Source: Cyanophora paradoxa (Eukaryota > Glaucocystophyceae > Cyanophorales > Cyanophoraceae). Taken from it: 64,000 nucleotides of DNA. This document shows positions 1-9,167 of this stretch, in pieces; the stretch's first letter is position 1, and each line of letters starts with the position of its first letter. The position numbers were made by a program, and so were the translations under genes. Where the stretch lies: the NCBI GenBank assembly GCA_004431415.1, contig QPMI01000288.1, positions 1 to 64,000 of the forward strand. The letters are read 5' to 3'. Below the pieces are notes generated by a model. It had not been told where the DNA came from, did not search any database, and worked only from the letters and a program-made list of their open reading frames with translations.

Positions 1-1301
1 GATCGTGTGCCGCAGCTGCTCGCTGTAGACGGCCGGCGGCGGCGGGCACTCCCCCCGCAGGATCTTCATCACCAGCGCCCCCACGTTTTGCGCGTGGAAG
101 GCCCGCTTGAGGGTCACGAGCTCGTAGACGCAGCAGCCGAGGGCCCAGACGTCGCTCTAGGGGGTGGTGAGGGGCAGGGGGCGGTGGGGCGCGGGCGCGG
201 GCGCGGGCGGGCCTTGGCGTCGTAGGGGGCGTTCATGCAGACCTCCGGGGAGAGGTAGAAGGGCGTGCCCACCATCTGCGCCCCGCCCCGGCCGCCCGGC
301 GTCAGGCGCCCCCGCGCAGCCGCCCCGCCCTGGCGGGCCGGCCGTCCCCGCACCGTCTTCGCCATGTCCGTGTCGCTCTGAGCGGGGCGGGGGTCAGCCG
401 GGTACGCGAGCGGGGCGGGGGTGGGGGCGCCTGGAGGACGCGGGCGATGCCGAAGTCGCCGAGCTTCACAATCGCGTACCGCGACGTCAGGAAGACTGCG
501 AACGAAGCCGGCGCGGCGGTTGGCCCCGAGAGGGGCGGGCAGGAGCGGGGGAGGCGCGGGCTCGAGGCGGGCGGACTGTTCCTGCGAGGGGGTGAGAGGA
601 GCGGGGCGGGAGCGGGCGGGCGGGCGGGGAGGGGCGCACGCGGTCTTGAGGTCGCGGTGCAGGATGTGGCGGTCGTGGATGTGCTGCCGGGCCCGTGGGC
701 GGGGCGCGGACGAGAGAGCGGGGCGCGCGGGCGGGCGGGGCGGACCTTGAGGGCGAGCAGCAGCTGGACGAACCAGTCGAGGACCTCCTGCGGGGGCGCG
801 TTGTAGGAGGCGCGAGCGGGGGCCGGGCGGGCGCGGCGCTCGCCTCCTCCGGGAAAAGAGTGCCCGTCTCCGCCTGCTTCTCGATGAGCTGGCTCATGTC
901 CCCGCCTGCAGGCTCGTTCAGCGGCCGCCGCGCAAGCGGAGGGAGCCCCGCCGCGCCGACGCGCCGTCCGCGTAATCCATGATGATGCAGAGCGTGTGGT
1001 TGCCCTCGATGAAGCTCTCGTGCAGGCCAACGATGCACTGCGTCGCCGGCCCGCGGTCGAGTCGGCGCGGGAGTGCTGCAGTGGGAGCGGCGGGGCGGAG
1101 GAGGCGCACGGGGTGGTGTAGCTTGGCAAGGATGTCGACTTCCTTCTGCGCGAGCGCGCGCTCCGACTCAGAGAGCTCCTTGACGGAAATCTCCTTCGCC
1201 ACCAGCAGGTTGCCATCAGCAATCCGTTTAACGAGCTTGCACCGCCCAAAAGAGCCCGTGCCGATCTCCTGAAGCTCCTCATATCTCCCCGCGTAGCCCA
1301 T
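1..1301 (-). CDS. NEK/NimA-family Ser/Thr protein kinase, 3' part beyond left edge
   Basis: The kinase domain starts at residue 1 with MGYAGRYEELQEIGTGSFG, so the Gly-rich loop is GTGSFG. The VAIK-type lysine lies in LLVAKEIS and the alphaC Glu in QKEVDIL. Later exons carry HRDLK (catalytic Asp, about 655-690), GDFGIA (Mg-binding, about 440-470), VGTPFYLSPE (activation segment, about 240-275) and SDVWALGCC (about 120-155). This motif order, the FIEG wording and the short N-terminus are NEK-like; NEKs act in mitosis and cilia. Exon 1 is 1301-1110 and intron 1 is 1109-1038 (phase 0, GT-AG). At least four introns interrupt the domain. The sequence runs off the left edge at the end of the catalytic domain, so any regulatory tail is not visible. 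The start codon lies 354 bp from the divergent ENY2 start. Which NEK subgroup it belongs to cannot be told. Confidence 0.88.
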
Positions 1302-1655
1302 TGTGCGCCACGCTTGACTTTGCAGCGCTTCGCGCTGTCGCCCTGCGGGGCTGGTGCGCAGTAGGCGAGTCACAGAGCCTTCAAACCTGGCTGATTTATT
1401 GTAGCTGTGCGCGTTTGGGCCGCCGGGCCGCCGGGGCCGCGAGGGAAGGGTACAAGCTGGTTGTCTTTGCAGGGTACAGCAACGATGGAGTGCGTCGCCC
1501 TTGCCCGAGCCCGCCGCTGCTTAGAAGTTGTTCGTGGGCCTCGGGGGATATATATGTAGCCCGCCTTGAAAGTCTCGCAAGCCTTTTGCCCTTTCCATCC
1601 TTAGCTAGCCCGCGGCCTCGCCAACTAGACTCCATCAGCATGTGACACAACCTCG
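1302..1655. promoter_or_regulatory. Shared NEK / ENY2 intergenic promoter region
   Basis: These 354 bp separate two divergent start codons and hold no convincing exon. An ATATATAT block at 1548-1555 lies about 100 bp before the ENY2 ATG and is the only TATA-like element in the interval. It could also simply be AT-rich DNA. No transcription start data are available. Confidence 0.35.
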
Positions 1656-2236
1656 ATGCTCAGTCCTCCCCTCCTCGCTGACGCTCGTCCTCTGCGCAGC
1701 CTGCAGGCAGAGCGCAAGCTGAAGGACGCGCAGATGCGCGCAACCATCAATGCAAAGCTTATGGAAACCGGAGAGAAGGACAGGTGCGCATACAAGGTCG
1801 CTGCGCCGCTGTGAAGCTGGAATAGCTAGCCCGTCGCACATGTGACCGGCTATGCAGGTTGAAAGAGCTGCTGGCGACGAAGCTCACAGAATGCGGCTGG
1901 AGAGATGAGATGAAGTCGTATTGCAAGGGTGCGCCGGCGGGCCGCGCGAGCGTTCGCTGGCACCGGCACCGGCTTAGCTAGCGGGTCCGGGCGCAGAGAT
2001 CATCAAGAGCAAGGGGATGGATAAGGTAACGGTGGAAGAACTGGTGTCAGAGATCACACCCAGAGGCCGCGGTGCGACCCCGGCGCCCCACGCGCGCCGC
2101 GCGGTTCTTTATCTTCAGCCCGCCGCTGGCTCGCCCGCCTCCGTCTCATGCAGCGCCGCGCGCAGCGACGGTGCCGGACGACGTGAAGGCAGAGCTGCTG
2201 AGGCGTATCAAAAGGTTCCTGGAAACCACCGCGTAG
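1656..2236 (+). CDS. ENY2: ENY2/Sus1, SAGA deubiquitinase-module and TREX-2 subunit
   Basis: Four exons join into a 114-residue protein: 1656-1783, 1858-1928, 1997-2071 and 2166-2236. Introns are 74, 68 and 94 bp, all GT-AG, and every junction keeps the reading frame. The product follows ENY2/Sus1 along its length. Landmarks are KDAQMRATINAKLMETGE, then LKELLATKLTECGW, CKEIIKSKG, VTVEELVSEITPRGR and VPDDVKAELLRRIKRFLE. In known eukaryotes this small helical protein serves in the H2B deubiquitinase module of SAGA and in the TREX-2 mRNA export complex at nuclear pores. The ATG at 1656 is the first one that stays open into the conserved part. It adds an 18-residue non-conserved leader, so a start in a missed upstream exon is possible. 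The symbol rests on full-length similarity. Confidence 0.93.
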
Positions 2237-3243
2237 GCATAGCCCCTCTTTCGTTCGTGTACAGCTAGCTATAGTGACATCTAACATCATGATCATTGCT
2301 CTGGATATCAATCAGCGCGACTTTCGCATGATAGGGCCCCGAGGCGACGATGCACATTGCCCATGGCCAGCGGTCCGCCTCGGGCCCCTATCGTGTATGC
2401 GCGCTATTATTTTTAGAGGCACGCGCCCGGCCCAGCCCGATCGCGAGCGAAGGCCCTGTTGTGCTCTTCCCGCGCCAGCTGCAGCAGCTATCTAGCGCAT
2501 ACATGCCGCAGTGCGGGAGGCGGTGGTCATGGGAGGCCTCCTGCAGACACGCAGGAGCCTCGGAGGGAGCCTGCGGAGGCGCGGCGCACGGAATCAGAAT
2601 ATTAATCCGATCAAATCCTCGAAACCGATTTCAAAACGTACCGTGAAAATCGGTACCCAATCGCAAGCACCTCCGACCTCGAAGCACTTTCAGGACATGA
2701 TCATGAGCGACGTCGACGCCGAGCCCGCGCCGCATATGCATGGGCAGCTGGGCAGCACGCCGAAGGTGCGCAAAACCATTTTCGCAGCCGCCGTGGCCGG
2801 CCGCGGGCCACGCCGCGCGCGGCGGCCGCTGCAGCTGCGCATGCGTGCGCGTATACGCCTTGCCGCTTACGCAATTGCGTGCAGGCGCGAGTAATGACGC
2901 CCGTCGACGGGAATGTCCCGCGCGAGGGGGGCGCACAATTGCAAGCCGCTGGCAAGAAACTGCTTTTCGCGACGGTGCGTGGATCTAGACACACACACGC
3001 GCGCGCGCGCGCGCGTGTACGGTCGTCGGCATCGTCGGCGCCTAGCTATGCAAGTAGAATCCAACAACTTTCGCGCTTTTCCCGATCCACACACAGAAAC
3101 TCGCAAAGGATGGCGTGAGGATCGCCGACGCCGCGGCCAGAGCAAACACCAACTGCAAGTTCTCCATATGGCTCCCCGCGCGCTCTCCGAGGACCCGAAT
3201 CCGCGTGCGACATGCACCGCTGCAGCCAACCATTAACCCCGAC
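2237..3243. other. Intergenic stretch with inverted repeat and CA/CG dinucleotide tract
   Basis: About 1 kb with no recognised exon. It contains the inverted repeat at 2330-2392 and an alternating CA/CG tract at about 2990-3016. Open frames exist in several phases but none shows a conserved motif. The 5' end of the following coiled-coil gene may lie here, for example an ATG at 3047. Confidence 0.5.
2330..2392. repeat. Imperfect inverted repeat, 17-bp arms
   Basis: Arm 2330-2346 and arm 2376-2392 are reverse complements at 16 of 17 positions, separated by 29 bp. It lies 94 bp after the ENY2 stop codon. It could be a 3'-end hairpin or the remains of a small inverted-repeat element; nothing in the sequence decides between these. 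Confidence 0.6.
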
Positions 3244-4522
3244 TTGTGCCGTGCGGTGTCGGCGGCGGCGGAGGCACGCGGGGAGCTGCGGCTAGCTCAG
3301 GAGGCCTTCAAATTCGAGCGAGAGAAGATGCAGGCTGAGGCGCTCGGAGCGGAGCTCGAGTGGTCCCGCGATCGCGCCCTGCTCCAGGAGACCGTCCTCG
3401 TGGTCCGCGCGAAAACCATTTTTGCCCTCGATCGCGAGCTCTAGATCTGCTCCGATCCGATTAATATTTTCGCACCCGACGTCGACGCTGCCGCCGCGGC
3501 GCAGCTTGCCGAGCGGGTGGAGGCCCTCGAGGGGCAGCTGCGGGAGGCCGCGGCTCGTGTGGCGCACGCAGAAGCGCAGGCGCAGACGCAGGTGCAGGCG
3601 GGGGGACCGGCGCGGGCGCGGGCGGCGCGGGCGGCGCTGGAGCGCGAGGGCCGCGAGGCGCTCGTGCGGCGGAGCTCGGGGCCGCGCAGGCGCGCGCGGA
3701 GGCGGCGGAGCGGGCGCTGGCGCAGGAACGCGCCCAGGCGGCGGAGCGGGAGGCGGCCCTCGCGGCGCGAGCGGCGGCGCTGGGCGAGGAGCTGGCGCGG
3801 GCGCAGGAGGAGGCGGCGGCCCTGCGGGGGCGCGCGGAGGCGGCGGAGGCGCGTGGGCGGGAGGTGGAGCAGGGGCGGGGCGGGGAGGGGGAGGGGGAGG
3901 CGGAGGGCGGGGGCCGGATGAAGGTGGAGGCGGCGGAGGAGCTGCTGGCGGCGGTGGAGCGGGAGCTGGCGGGGGAGCGCGCCCGCGGCGACCGCCTCGA
4001 GGCCGAGTGCGGCCGCCTGCGCAAGCCCCGCGCCGTCCGCGCCGAGCAGTTCGTCGCCCTCGAGCGCCAGCTCAAGGCGCGAGCATCTCTACTGGGCCGA
4101 AGGAAGGGGCGCGCGCCCGCCCGTGATCATGTGCATGACGAACGGCGCGGACGCAGGGTGCGGAGGAGGCGAAGGAGGCGGTGGAGGCGGAGCGGGCGGC
4201 GCTGGCGAGGCGCCTTGGGGAGGCCGCCCGCCGCGCCGCCGACGCCCTGGCCGAACTCCAGGTGCCCCCTCTCCCCTCTCCCCTCCCTGCAGCCGCCCCT
4301 GGGGCTTCTGAGGGGGTTCTGCAGGGGGAGCGGGGCCGGCGGGCGGTGCTGGAGGTGGAGAAGGGGGCCCTGGCGCGCGAGAACGCGGCGCTCGCCGCCA
4401 GGCTCGACGAGGCCCTCCGCCTCCGCCGCACCCGCCGCTTCGCCCCCGCCTTCCCCGCCCCCGAGGCCGTCCCGGGGCCCCAGCCCCAGTCGCCCCAGTC
4501 GCCCCACACCCCGCCCCCGTGA
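3244..4522 (+). CDS. Alanine/glutamate-rich coiled-coil protein
   Basis: Most of the product is predicted long helix with heptad-like Ala/Glu/Arg/Leu spacing, for example AEAAERALAQERAQAAERE and VEAAEELLAAVERELAGE. A frame-keeping model uses introns 3394-3504, 3592-3689 and 4262-4324 (63 bp), all in phase 0, plus one intron between about 4080 and 4150 that may have a GC donor. The first intron removes an in-frame TAG at 3442-3444. The tail is Pro/Gln-rich and ends with TGA at 4520-4522. The true start is uncertain: the first in-frame ATG in the clear coding part is 3328, and conserved-looking helix begins near 3244. There is no membrane segment or enzyme motif. No family was recognised; low-complexity coiled coils match many unrelated proteins. 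Confidence 0.6.
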
Positions 4523-4723
4523 TTGCCAATGCGCCCGTTCAGATTCGTTTCAAGACGTGCCCCTGGCTCCGCTGAGCCGAATCGCTAAGCGTGGTGGTTT
4601 GGAAAAGGGTTTCCGCCCCGGCTGACGATATTGTGCATGAAGCTAAATGCTGTCTATACATTGAATGTTGCTAGATTGTTACAGGGCGGCGGGGAAGCGC
4701 AGCCCCCGGAGGAGGCGGGTTTC

Positions 4724-4775
4724 TCAAGAGGAGCCTGAGCCCGTGGCGGCCTGTCCCTGTCGCTGCTGCCCCGCC

Positions 4776-4808
<33 letters not shown>

Positions 4809-6012
4809 GCGGGGTGGGACTGGTACTGGAAGTGGTCCCCCTGGGCCCGGGCCGCCGAGGGCGGGGGCCGGATGAGGGGCACCGCCGCCCCAGCCCCGGC
4901 CGCCGGCGCCGCGCCCAAGTGGAGGGGAACGCCTCCGCCCCCCGCCGGCCCCGCCCGCCCTCCCGAGCTGCTCCCGGCGCCCCGCGCCTCCTCCCCGCGG
5001 AAGCCAGGCAGGCCGCCGTCCGCCTTCCCGGGGGCGCACCGGCCGGCGCGGGGCTCGGCGCCGGCGGCCCGGCGGCCGGCGGGGCGGCGGGCGCCCCGGC
5101 GCTCGGAGGGAGAGCGGGCTCGGGTGCCCCGCCGGTGCAGCCGCGGGCGCAGGCGCCGCTGCCGCCGCCGCCGCCGGGGCGGGCACGGGCGCCTGGCCGG
5201 GGAGGGTGCCGAGGGGGTATGCGTAGGCCGGGGCCGCCTGCATGCCGTAGGGGGTAGCGTAGGCGCCGGGAAACGCCTGGCCGGGCATCGGGGGGTACAC
5301 CATCCCGGGCGGGTACTGGCCGTGGCCCGGGGGCACGGGGAGGCCGAGGGCGAGGCCGGGGGGCAGGGGGCGGTGGGCAGCGGGGGCGGGGGCGGGGAGG
5401 GGGGCCATGGGGATGGCGACGGGCTGCTGCTGCTGCTCGACCTCGACGAGGGCTCCCGGCTGCTCGAAGGCCTTGATGCACTGCCACACCACCCGCACCC
5501 CAAGGCCCTGCCCCCCGCCACCCCCGTCGCCCCCCGCCCCCGAGCGCGGCCCGATGCGGAGTGGCGTGCGGCTGCCTACCGAGAAGATGAGCCCGATGAC
5601 GAAGACGGCGTAGGAGACGGCAACCTGCACGCGCATCGGCGGGGCGCCAGGGGCGGGGCGAGCGGGGCGGCGGCGCGCACGAGGCCGGAGCTGTTCGAGT
5701 ACTCGTCGCACGTGTCGGGCATCGAGCGGTAGCACTGGCGGTCGCTGCAGCACGAGCTCTGCGGGGGAGCGCCCGCGGTGAGCCGCCCCGGCCCCACCGC
5801 TCGGCTTCGCTGGGGCGCACGACTTTGCTGGTCCCGAAGATATAGAGGACATTTTCAAGTACTCCTAGGACCAGGAACGCGCAATAGCCTTCGAACAAGC
5901 GCGATCAGGGGTGAGCGGGCAGAGACGGGGGACGGGCAGCACCAAGAAGATAGCCGCGGCGGTAGCGCCTCGCGCCGACGAGTCCGATCATTGCAAACAT
6001 GGCGGTCCACAT
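4724..6012 (-). CDS. Multi-pass membrane protein with Pro/Gln-rich cytoplasmic tail
   Basis: Exons on the minus strand give several hydrophobic helices. The first is MWTAMFAMIGLVGARR, from an ATG at 6012. The second is CAFLVLGVLENVLYIFG, followed by a loop with two or more cysteine pairs (SSCCSDRQCYRSMPDTC). The third is VAVSYAVFVIGLIFS. A long Pro/Gly/Tyr/Gln tail follows, with PPGMVYPPMPGQ-like wording, and ends in a ten-glutamine run. The stop is at 4724-4726. The four-helix layout with a Cys-rich extracellular loop recalls tetraspan or MARVEL proteins, but no diagnostic motif was found. Hydrophobic coding sequence (HLAYSFVRLFTGSWVG) continues upstream of 6012 in frame, so the protein may start earlier. 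Splice sites in the tail are unsure because two frames are open there. Confidence 0.6.
4778..4807 (-). repeat. (CAG)10 trinucleotide repeat encoding polyglutamine
   Basis: Ten uninterrupted CTG units on the plus strand. On the coding strand they read as ten Gln codons near the C-terminus of the membrane protein, flanked by HPA and PAGQQ. Such tracts vary in length between strains. Confidence 0.85.
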
Positions 6013-7035
6013 CGCGCCGACCCATGAGCCCGTGAAGAGCCGCACAAAACTGTACGCGAGGTGTGCCGTCGCGAAGCGCTCCTGCTCGGAAGCTCTCTTA
6101 GCTAGAGTTAAACGACCGCGATTCAGCTACGATATCGATGTTGCGATTACGAGGTTGCGATTACGAGGTTGCGATTACGATTGAAGGGGCGGAGGCGCCG
6201 GCTAGGTTGCGATTACGATTCTAGCGGAGCTAGGTTGCGATTACGATTCTAGCGGAGCTAGGTTGCGATTACGATTCTAGCGGAGCTAGGTTGCGCGCGA
6301 TTACGATTCTAGCGGCCCGGAGCTAGGTTGCGATTACGATTCTAGCGGAGCTAGGTTGCGAGTACGATGTTGCGATTACGATTTCAAGTCTCATCAGCTA
6401 CGATGTTTGCGATTACGATTTCAAGTCTCATTAGGGTCGTACCACGCGCCTGGCCTTCATGGCTGCGCTCTGCTGGTCAGCCACAAGAGCGCAGGGGTTT
6501 CGGGTACGTTAAGCACCCGCTTCTTCGTTGGCAACAAACTGCACGCCCGTCACACCGGGAGCGATGCTTCGGAAGAACATCGCCACCCAATTGACAACCT
6601 GCTGCTTCCCCTCGAGCGGATCCTGGCTTCAACCAAAACCTGCAGCGAATGCCGCGCTGGCGGCGCCGCCGCGCCGCTCGGAGGGGGGTAGAGCAAAGTG
6701 TGGGGGGATACAGGCGACGAGTCGGGAGTCACGCAGCCTGCAGCTGGCGAAATGCTTCCGAGGGCGCCGCTGCGACTCCTCGCCGCGGAGCACGTTCCTG
6801 CGGCGCTGGGGCGCCTGGCGGCCAGCGCGGCGGCCGGCCCGGTGGTCGTTGGGCGGCCCGCGACCGCCGCATTTCTAGGGCGACCGTCGTGGAGGACGTG
6901 GGGTGCGATGCCGCCATCGGCACTCCTCCGCGTCATGTTCGTGACGCGCCGCCGCTCGCCGCAGGTGTTATCGTCATCCGGGGCCAGCGCACCGAGGCGC
7001 CCGCGACGGCTACGATTTCTGCGAGCGCCGAAGAC
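6013..7035. other. Intergenic stretch with tandem repeat and unassigned GC-rich part
   Basis: The left half is dominated by the tandem repeat at 6135-6430. The right half (about 6440-7035) is GC-rich and open in several frames on both strands without recognisable motifs. It may hold 5' exons of the membrane protein (minus strand) or of the zinc-ribbon gene (plus strand). Confidence 0.4.
6135..6430. repeat. 28-bp tandem repeat array with degenerate flanks
   Basis: The unit GCTAGGTTGCGATTACGATT continues with CTAGCGGA. It occurs as exact copies starting at 6201, 6229 and 6257, then as a variant with inserted GCGC and CCCG near 6285, then again near 6320. The core GGTTGCGATTACGA also recurs at 6140-6180 and 6365-6430, there followed by TTTCAAGTCTCAT. 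The array lies outside coding sequence, upstream of the membrane-protein gene. Confidence 0.9.
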
Positions 7036-8394
7036 ATGAACGACGAAGACGAAGACTTTGAAGACGACGCGGAGGCGTCCCAGTCCTCGGCGCAGCCATG
7101 CTGCTCTCACAAACTCGCATCAGCGCCGCCGCCGCCGCCGCCGCGGGTCCGGAGTCCGCGGAGGGCAATGCCGGCCGCCGGCGCATCGCTCGCGGAGCGC
7201 TTCCCCCGCCTGGCTGCGGAGTGGGACGAGGAGCTCAACACGAAGAGGCCGAGCGAGGTCACGCCGGGCTCCCACTACCGGGCCGCCTGGCGCTGCTCGA
7301 CGGACCCCTCGCACCGCTGGAGCACGCTGGTGAAGAGCCGAGCGGGGAAGGACGACACCGGGTGCCCGCAGTGCTGGCGGACGCGGCCGCGGCTCCCGCG
7401 GGCCGGCTTCCCCGGCGGGCGGGCGCCGTTCGAGCAGCGGATGCTGGCGGCGGTGGCGCCGCTGGTGGCGCTGGAGTGGCACCCGGCGCTCAACGGCGAA
7501 GTCACCCCGCGGGACGTCACCTACGGCTCCGCCTCCCGCAAGTACTGGCGCGCCCGCTCCGCGCCCGCCCCGCCCGCCCCGCGCCCTCTGCTCACGCGCG
7601 GCGCGGCGCGGCGCAGGTGGCGATGCCTGAACGACCCGACGCACGAGTGGGAGGCGAGCGTCTGGAAGCGCGTCGTGCATGGCCGCTCCTGCCCCTACTG
7701 CTCCCGCAGCGTGCGCCGCCGCCGCCACCGCCGCTCCCCGGCATGCGCCGCCTCACGCCGTCGGCCGGGGGCAGGCGTGGGGTGTTACGCCGCGGAACAG
7801 CCTGGCGGGGCTGGCGCCGGGCGTGGCGGCCGAGTGGGCGCACGAGCTGAACGGGGGGCTCTCGCCGGAGCAGGTGCGGGCGGGGTCGAACGTGCGGGCG
7901 TGGTGGCGGTGCGGGGAGTGCGGGCACGTGTGGCTGGCCCAGATCGGGAGCCGGGCGGTGAACGGGTGCGGGTGCCCGTCGTGCAAGAACCGGGCGGTGA
8001 CGGGGCGCAACAACCTCGAGGCCCTCCACCCCGAGCTCGCCAAGGAGTGGGACACCCACGCCAACGCCGGCCTCCTCCCCTCCCACGTCCTCGCCCGCTC
8101 CCGCACCAAGCGCTGGTCCGCCCCGCCCCGCCCCGCCGCGCCCCGCCCCGCCCTTCGCCCGAGAGAGGAGCGGAGCCGACGCCGCGCGCCTCGCGCAGGT
8201 GGACGTGCTCCGAGTGCGGCTGCAAGTGGGCCGCCGAGCCCCTCATGCGCACCCGCCCCGACCGCCCCACCGGCTGCCCCGCCTGCGCCCGCCGCGCCTT
8301 CCTCACCTACTTCCGCCACAATCGGCCCCCCGCCGGCGCCGGCGGCGGCGGCGCCGGGGCGAGCTCCCCGGGGCCCCTCGCGGAGGCGGCGTGA
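7036..8394 (+). CDS. Protein with four treble-clef zinc ribbons (DUF4379 type)
   Basis: Exons 7036-7547, 7617-7710, 7775-8115 and 8199-8394 join in frame to 380 residues. Intron 1 (7548-7616) has a GC donor; the others are GT-AG. After an acidic N-terminus (MNDEDEDFEDDAE) come four repeats. Each has an upstream ALEWHPALN- or AAEWDEELN-like helix and then a metal site of the form W-x-C-(x)n-H/C-x-W-(x)n-C-P-x-C. The sites are WRCSTDPSHRW...CPQC, WWRCLNDPTHEW...CPYC, WWRCGECGHVW...CPSC and WWTCSECGCKW...CPAC. Introns 1 and 3 fall exactly inside the WW pair, which confirms their splice sites. This is the probable zinc-ribbon DUF4379, common in plants and algae and also found in large DNA viruses; its role is unknown but nucleic-acid binding is likely. 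No phage-like or viral neighbours are seen. The ATG at 7036 is chosen because the acidic stretch leads into the repeats; upstream sequence is open, so an earlier start is possible. Confidence 0.88.
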   Translation: MNDEDEDFEDDAEASQSSAQPCCSHKLASAPPPPPPRVRSPRRAMPAAGASLAERFPRLAAEWDEELNTKRPSEVTPGSHYRAAWRCSTDPSHRWSTLVKSRAGKDDTGCPQCWRTRPRLPRAGFPGGRAPFEQRMLAAVAPLVALEWHPALNGEVTPRDVTYGSASRKYWRARSAPAPPAPRPLLTRGAARRRWRCLNDPTHEWEASVWKRVVHGRSCPYCSRSVRRRRHRRSPACAASRRRPGAGVGCYAAEQPGGAGAGRGGRVGARAERGALAGAGAGGVERAGVVAVRGVRARVAGPDREPGGERVRVPVVQEPGGDGAQQPRGPPPRARQGVGHPRQRRPPPLPRPRPLPHQALVRPAPPRRAPPRPSPERGAEPTPRASRRWTCSECGCKWAAEPLMRTRPDRPTGCPACARRAFLTYFRHNRPPAGAGGGGAGASSPGPLAEAA

Positions 8395-9167
8395 GCCCCG
8401 GCGCCCGAGACGCAGGCGCCGCCCCCTCCACTCTTCCATTCGCTGCCAGCGCTCGGCCCAAGGCCCGAGCCGTGACTTTCTTTGTGTGTAAATTAGTCGC
8501 CCCCTTTTTCTTCTGCGGTGCCCAGGGCTCCCCGGCCCTTGAAGAGCCCCACTTCTTTTTTGAGTTCTCCGTAGTCTATTAGGGGACAGGGGCCCTGGTA
8601 CACGAATGTGAAAAAAATTGAAGAGCCCCACTAGTCGCAATGTCGCAGGCTCGCAGCCCAGATGTAAAGCTCGCAGCTCCAGACTCGGCGCACTTTCCGA
8701 CGTGATTCCGTAGCCCTAGCAGCTGTGAAACGACTCAATTCGTCGTCCGATGATCATGGCATTCGCTGGCATATGCATTGCATTTCAAGAAGTTCACTGG
8801 GTACTACGGTATCTTCAAACTTGAAATTCAACCCCCCCGGCCCCGGCTAGCGCTCGCGCGCGCTTTTGACTCCCGGAGCCCGGAATCTCCGGGGCCGGCG
8901 CCGGCCGCCCGCGGTCGATCGGAGCCCCAGGCCCTGAGGGACACCGACTCGGCAAGTCGGCCTCGGGGGCGCGGCGCCCTGCGCGCCCGAATCGGCTCGA
9001 TCGCGACGAGGGCCGGGGTTCAGCCATGCGCTGTGTACGACGGTCCGTCCGGTCCAGCGGCCGACATGGTCCAGGCCGAGCATTGCGACCACATAAAACA
9101 AGAATTCGAGATATGCATTCGGCGCCACGGCACCAGTGTGCGTGAACCAAGGGCGAGGCTTGAGGAG
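8395..9167. other. Intergenic, tail-to-tail region
   Basis: This interval separates the stop codons of the zinc-ribbon gene (+) and the PIP-box gene (-). It is less GC-rich than the genes and has short T- and A-runs near 8500-8620. No conserved coding motif was seen. Confidence 0.5.

Noticed and set aside
2990-3016. CA/CG alternating tract as a possible telomere or origin signal
   Set aside because: It is a short simple dinucleotide tract with no other end or origin features around it.
3442-3444. In-frame TAG in the coiled-coil gene as a possible readthrough or pseudogene mark
   Set aside because: A phase-0 GT-AG intron (3394-3504) removes it and leaves a continuous coiled coil.
6649-8394. 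A single uninterrupted 581-residue frame through the zinc-ribbon gene
   Set aside because: It stays open only because the first intron is a multiple of three and GC-rich DNA has few stops; after 7710 its sequence loses the Cys/His pattern, which is restored by splicing.
7036-8394. Viral origin for the DUF4379 protein
   Set aside because: The gene has three spliceosomal introns and host-like composition, and no neighbouring viral genes; algae carry many such proteins.
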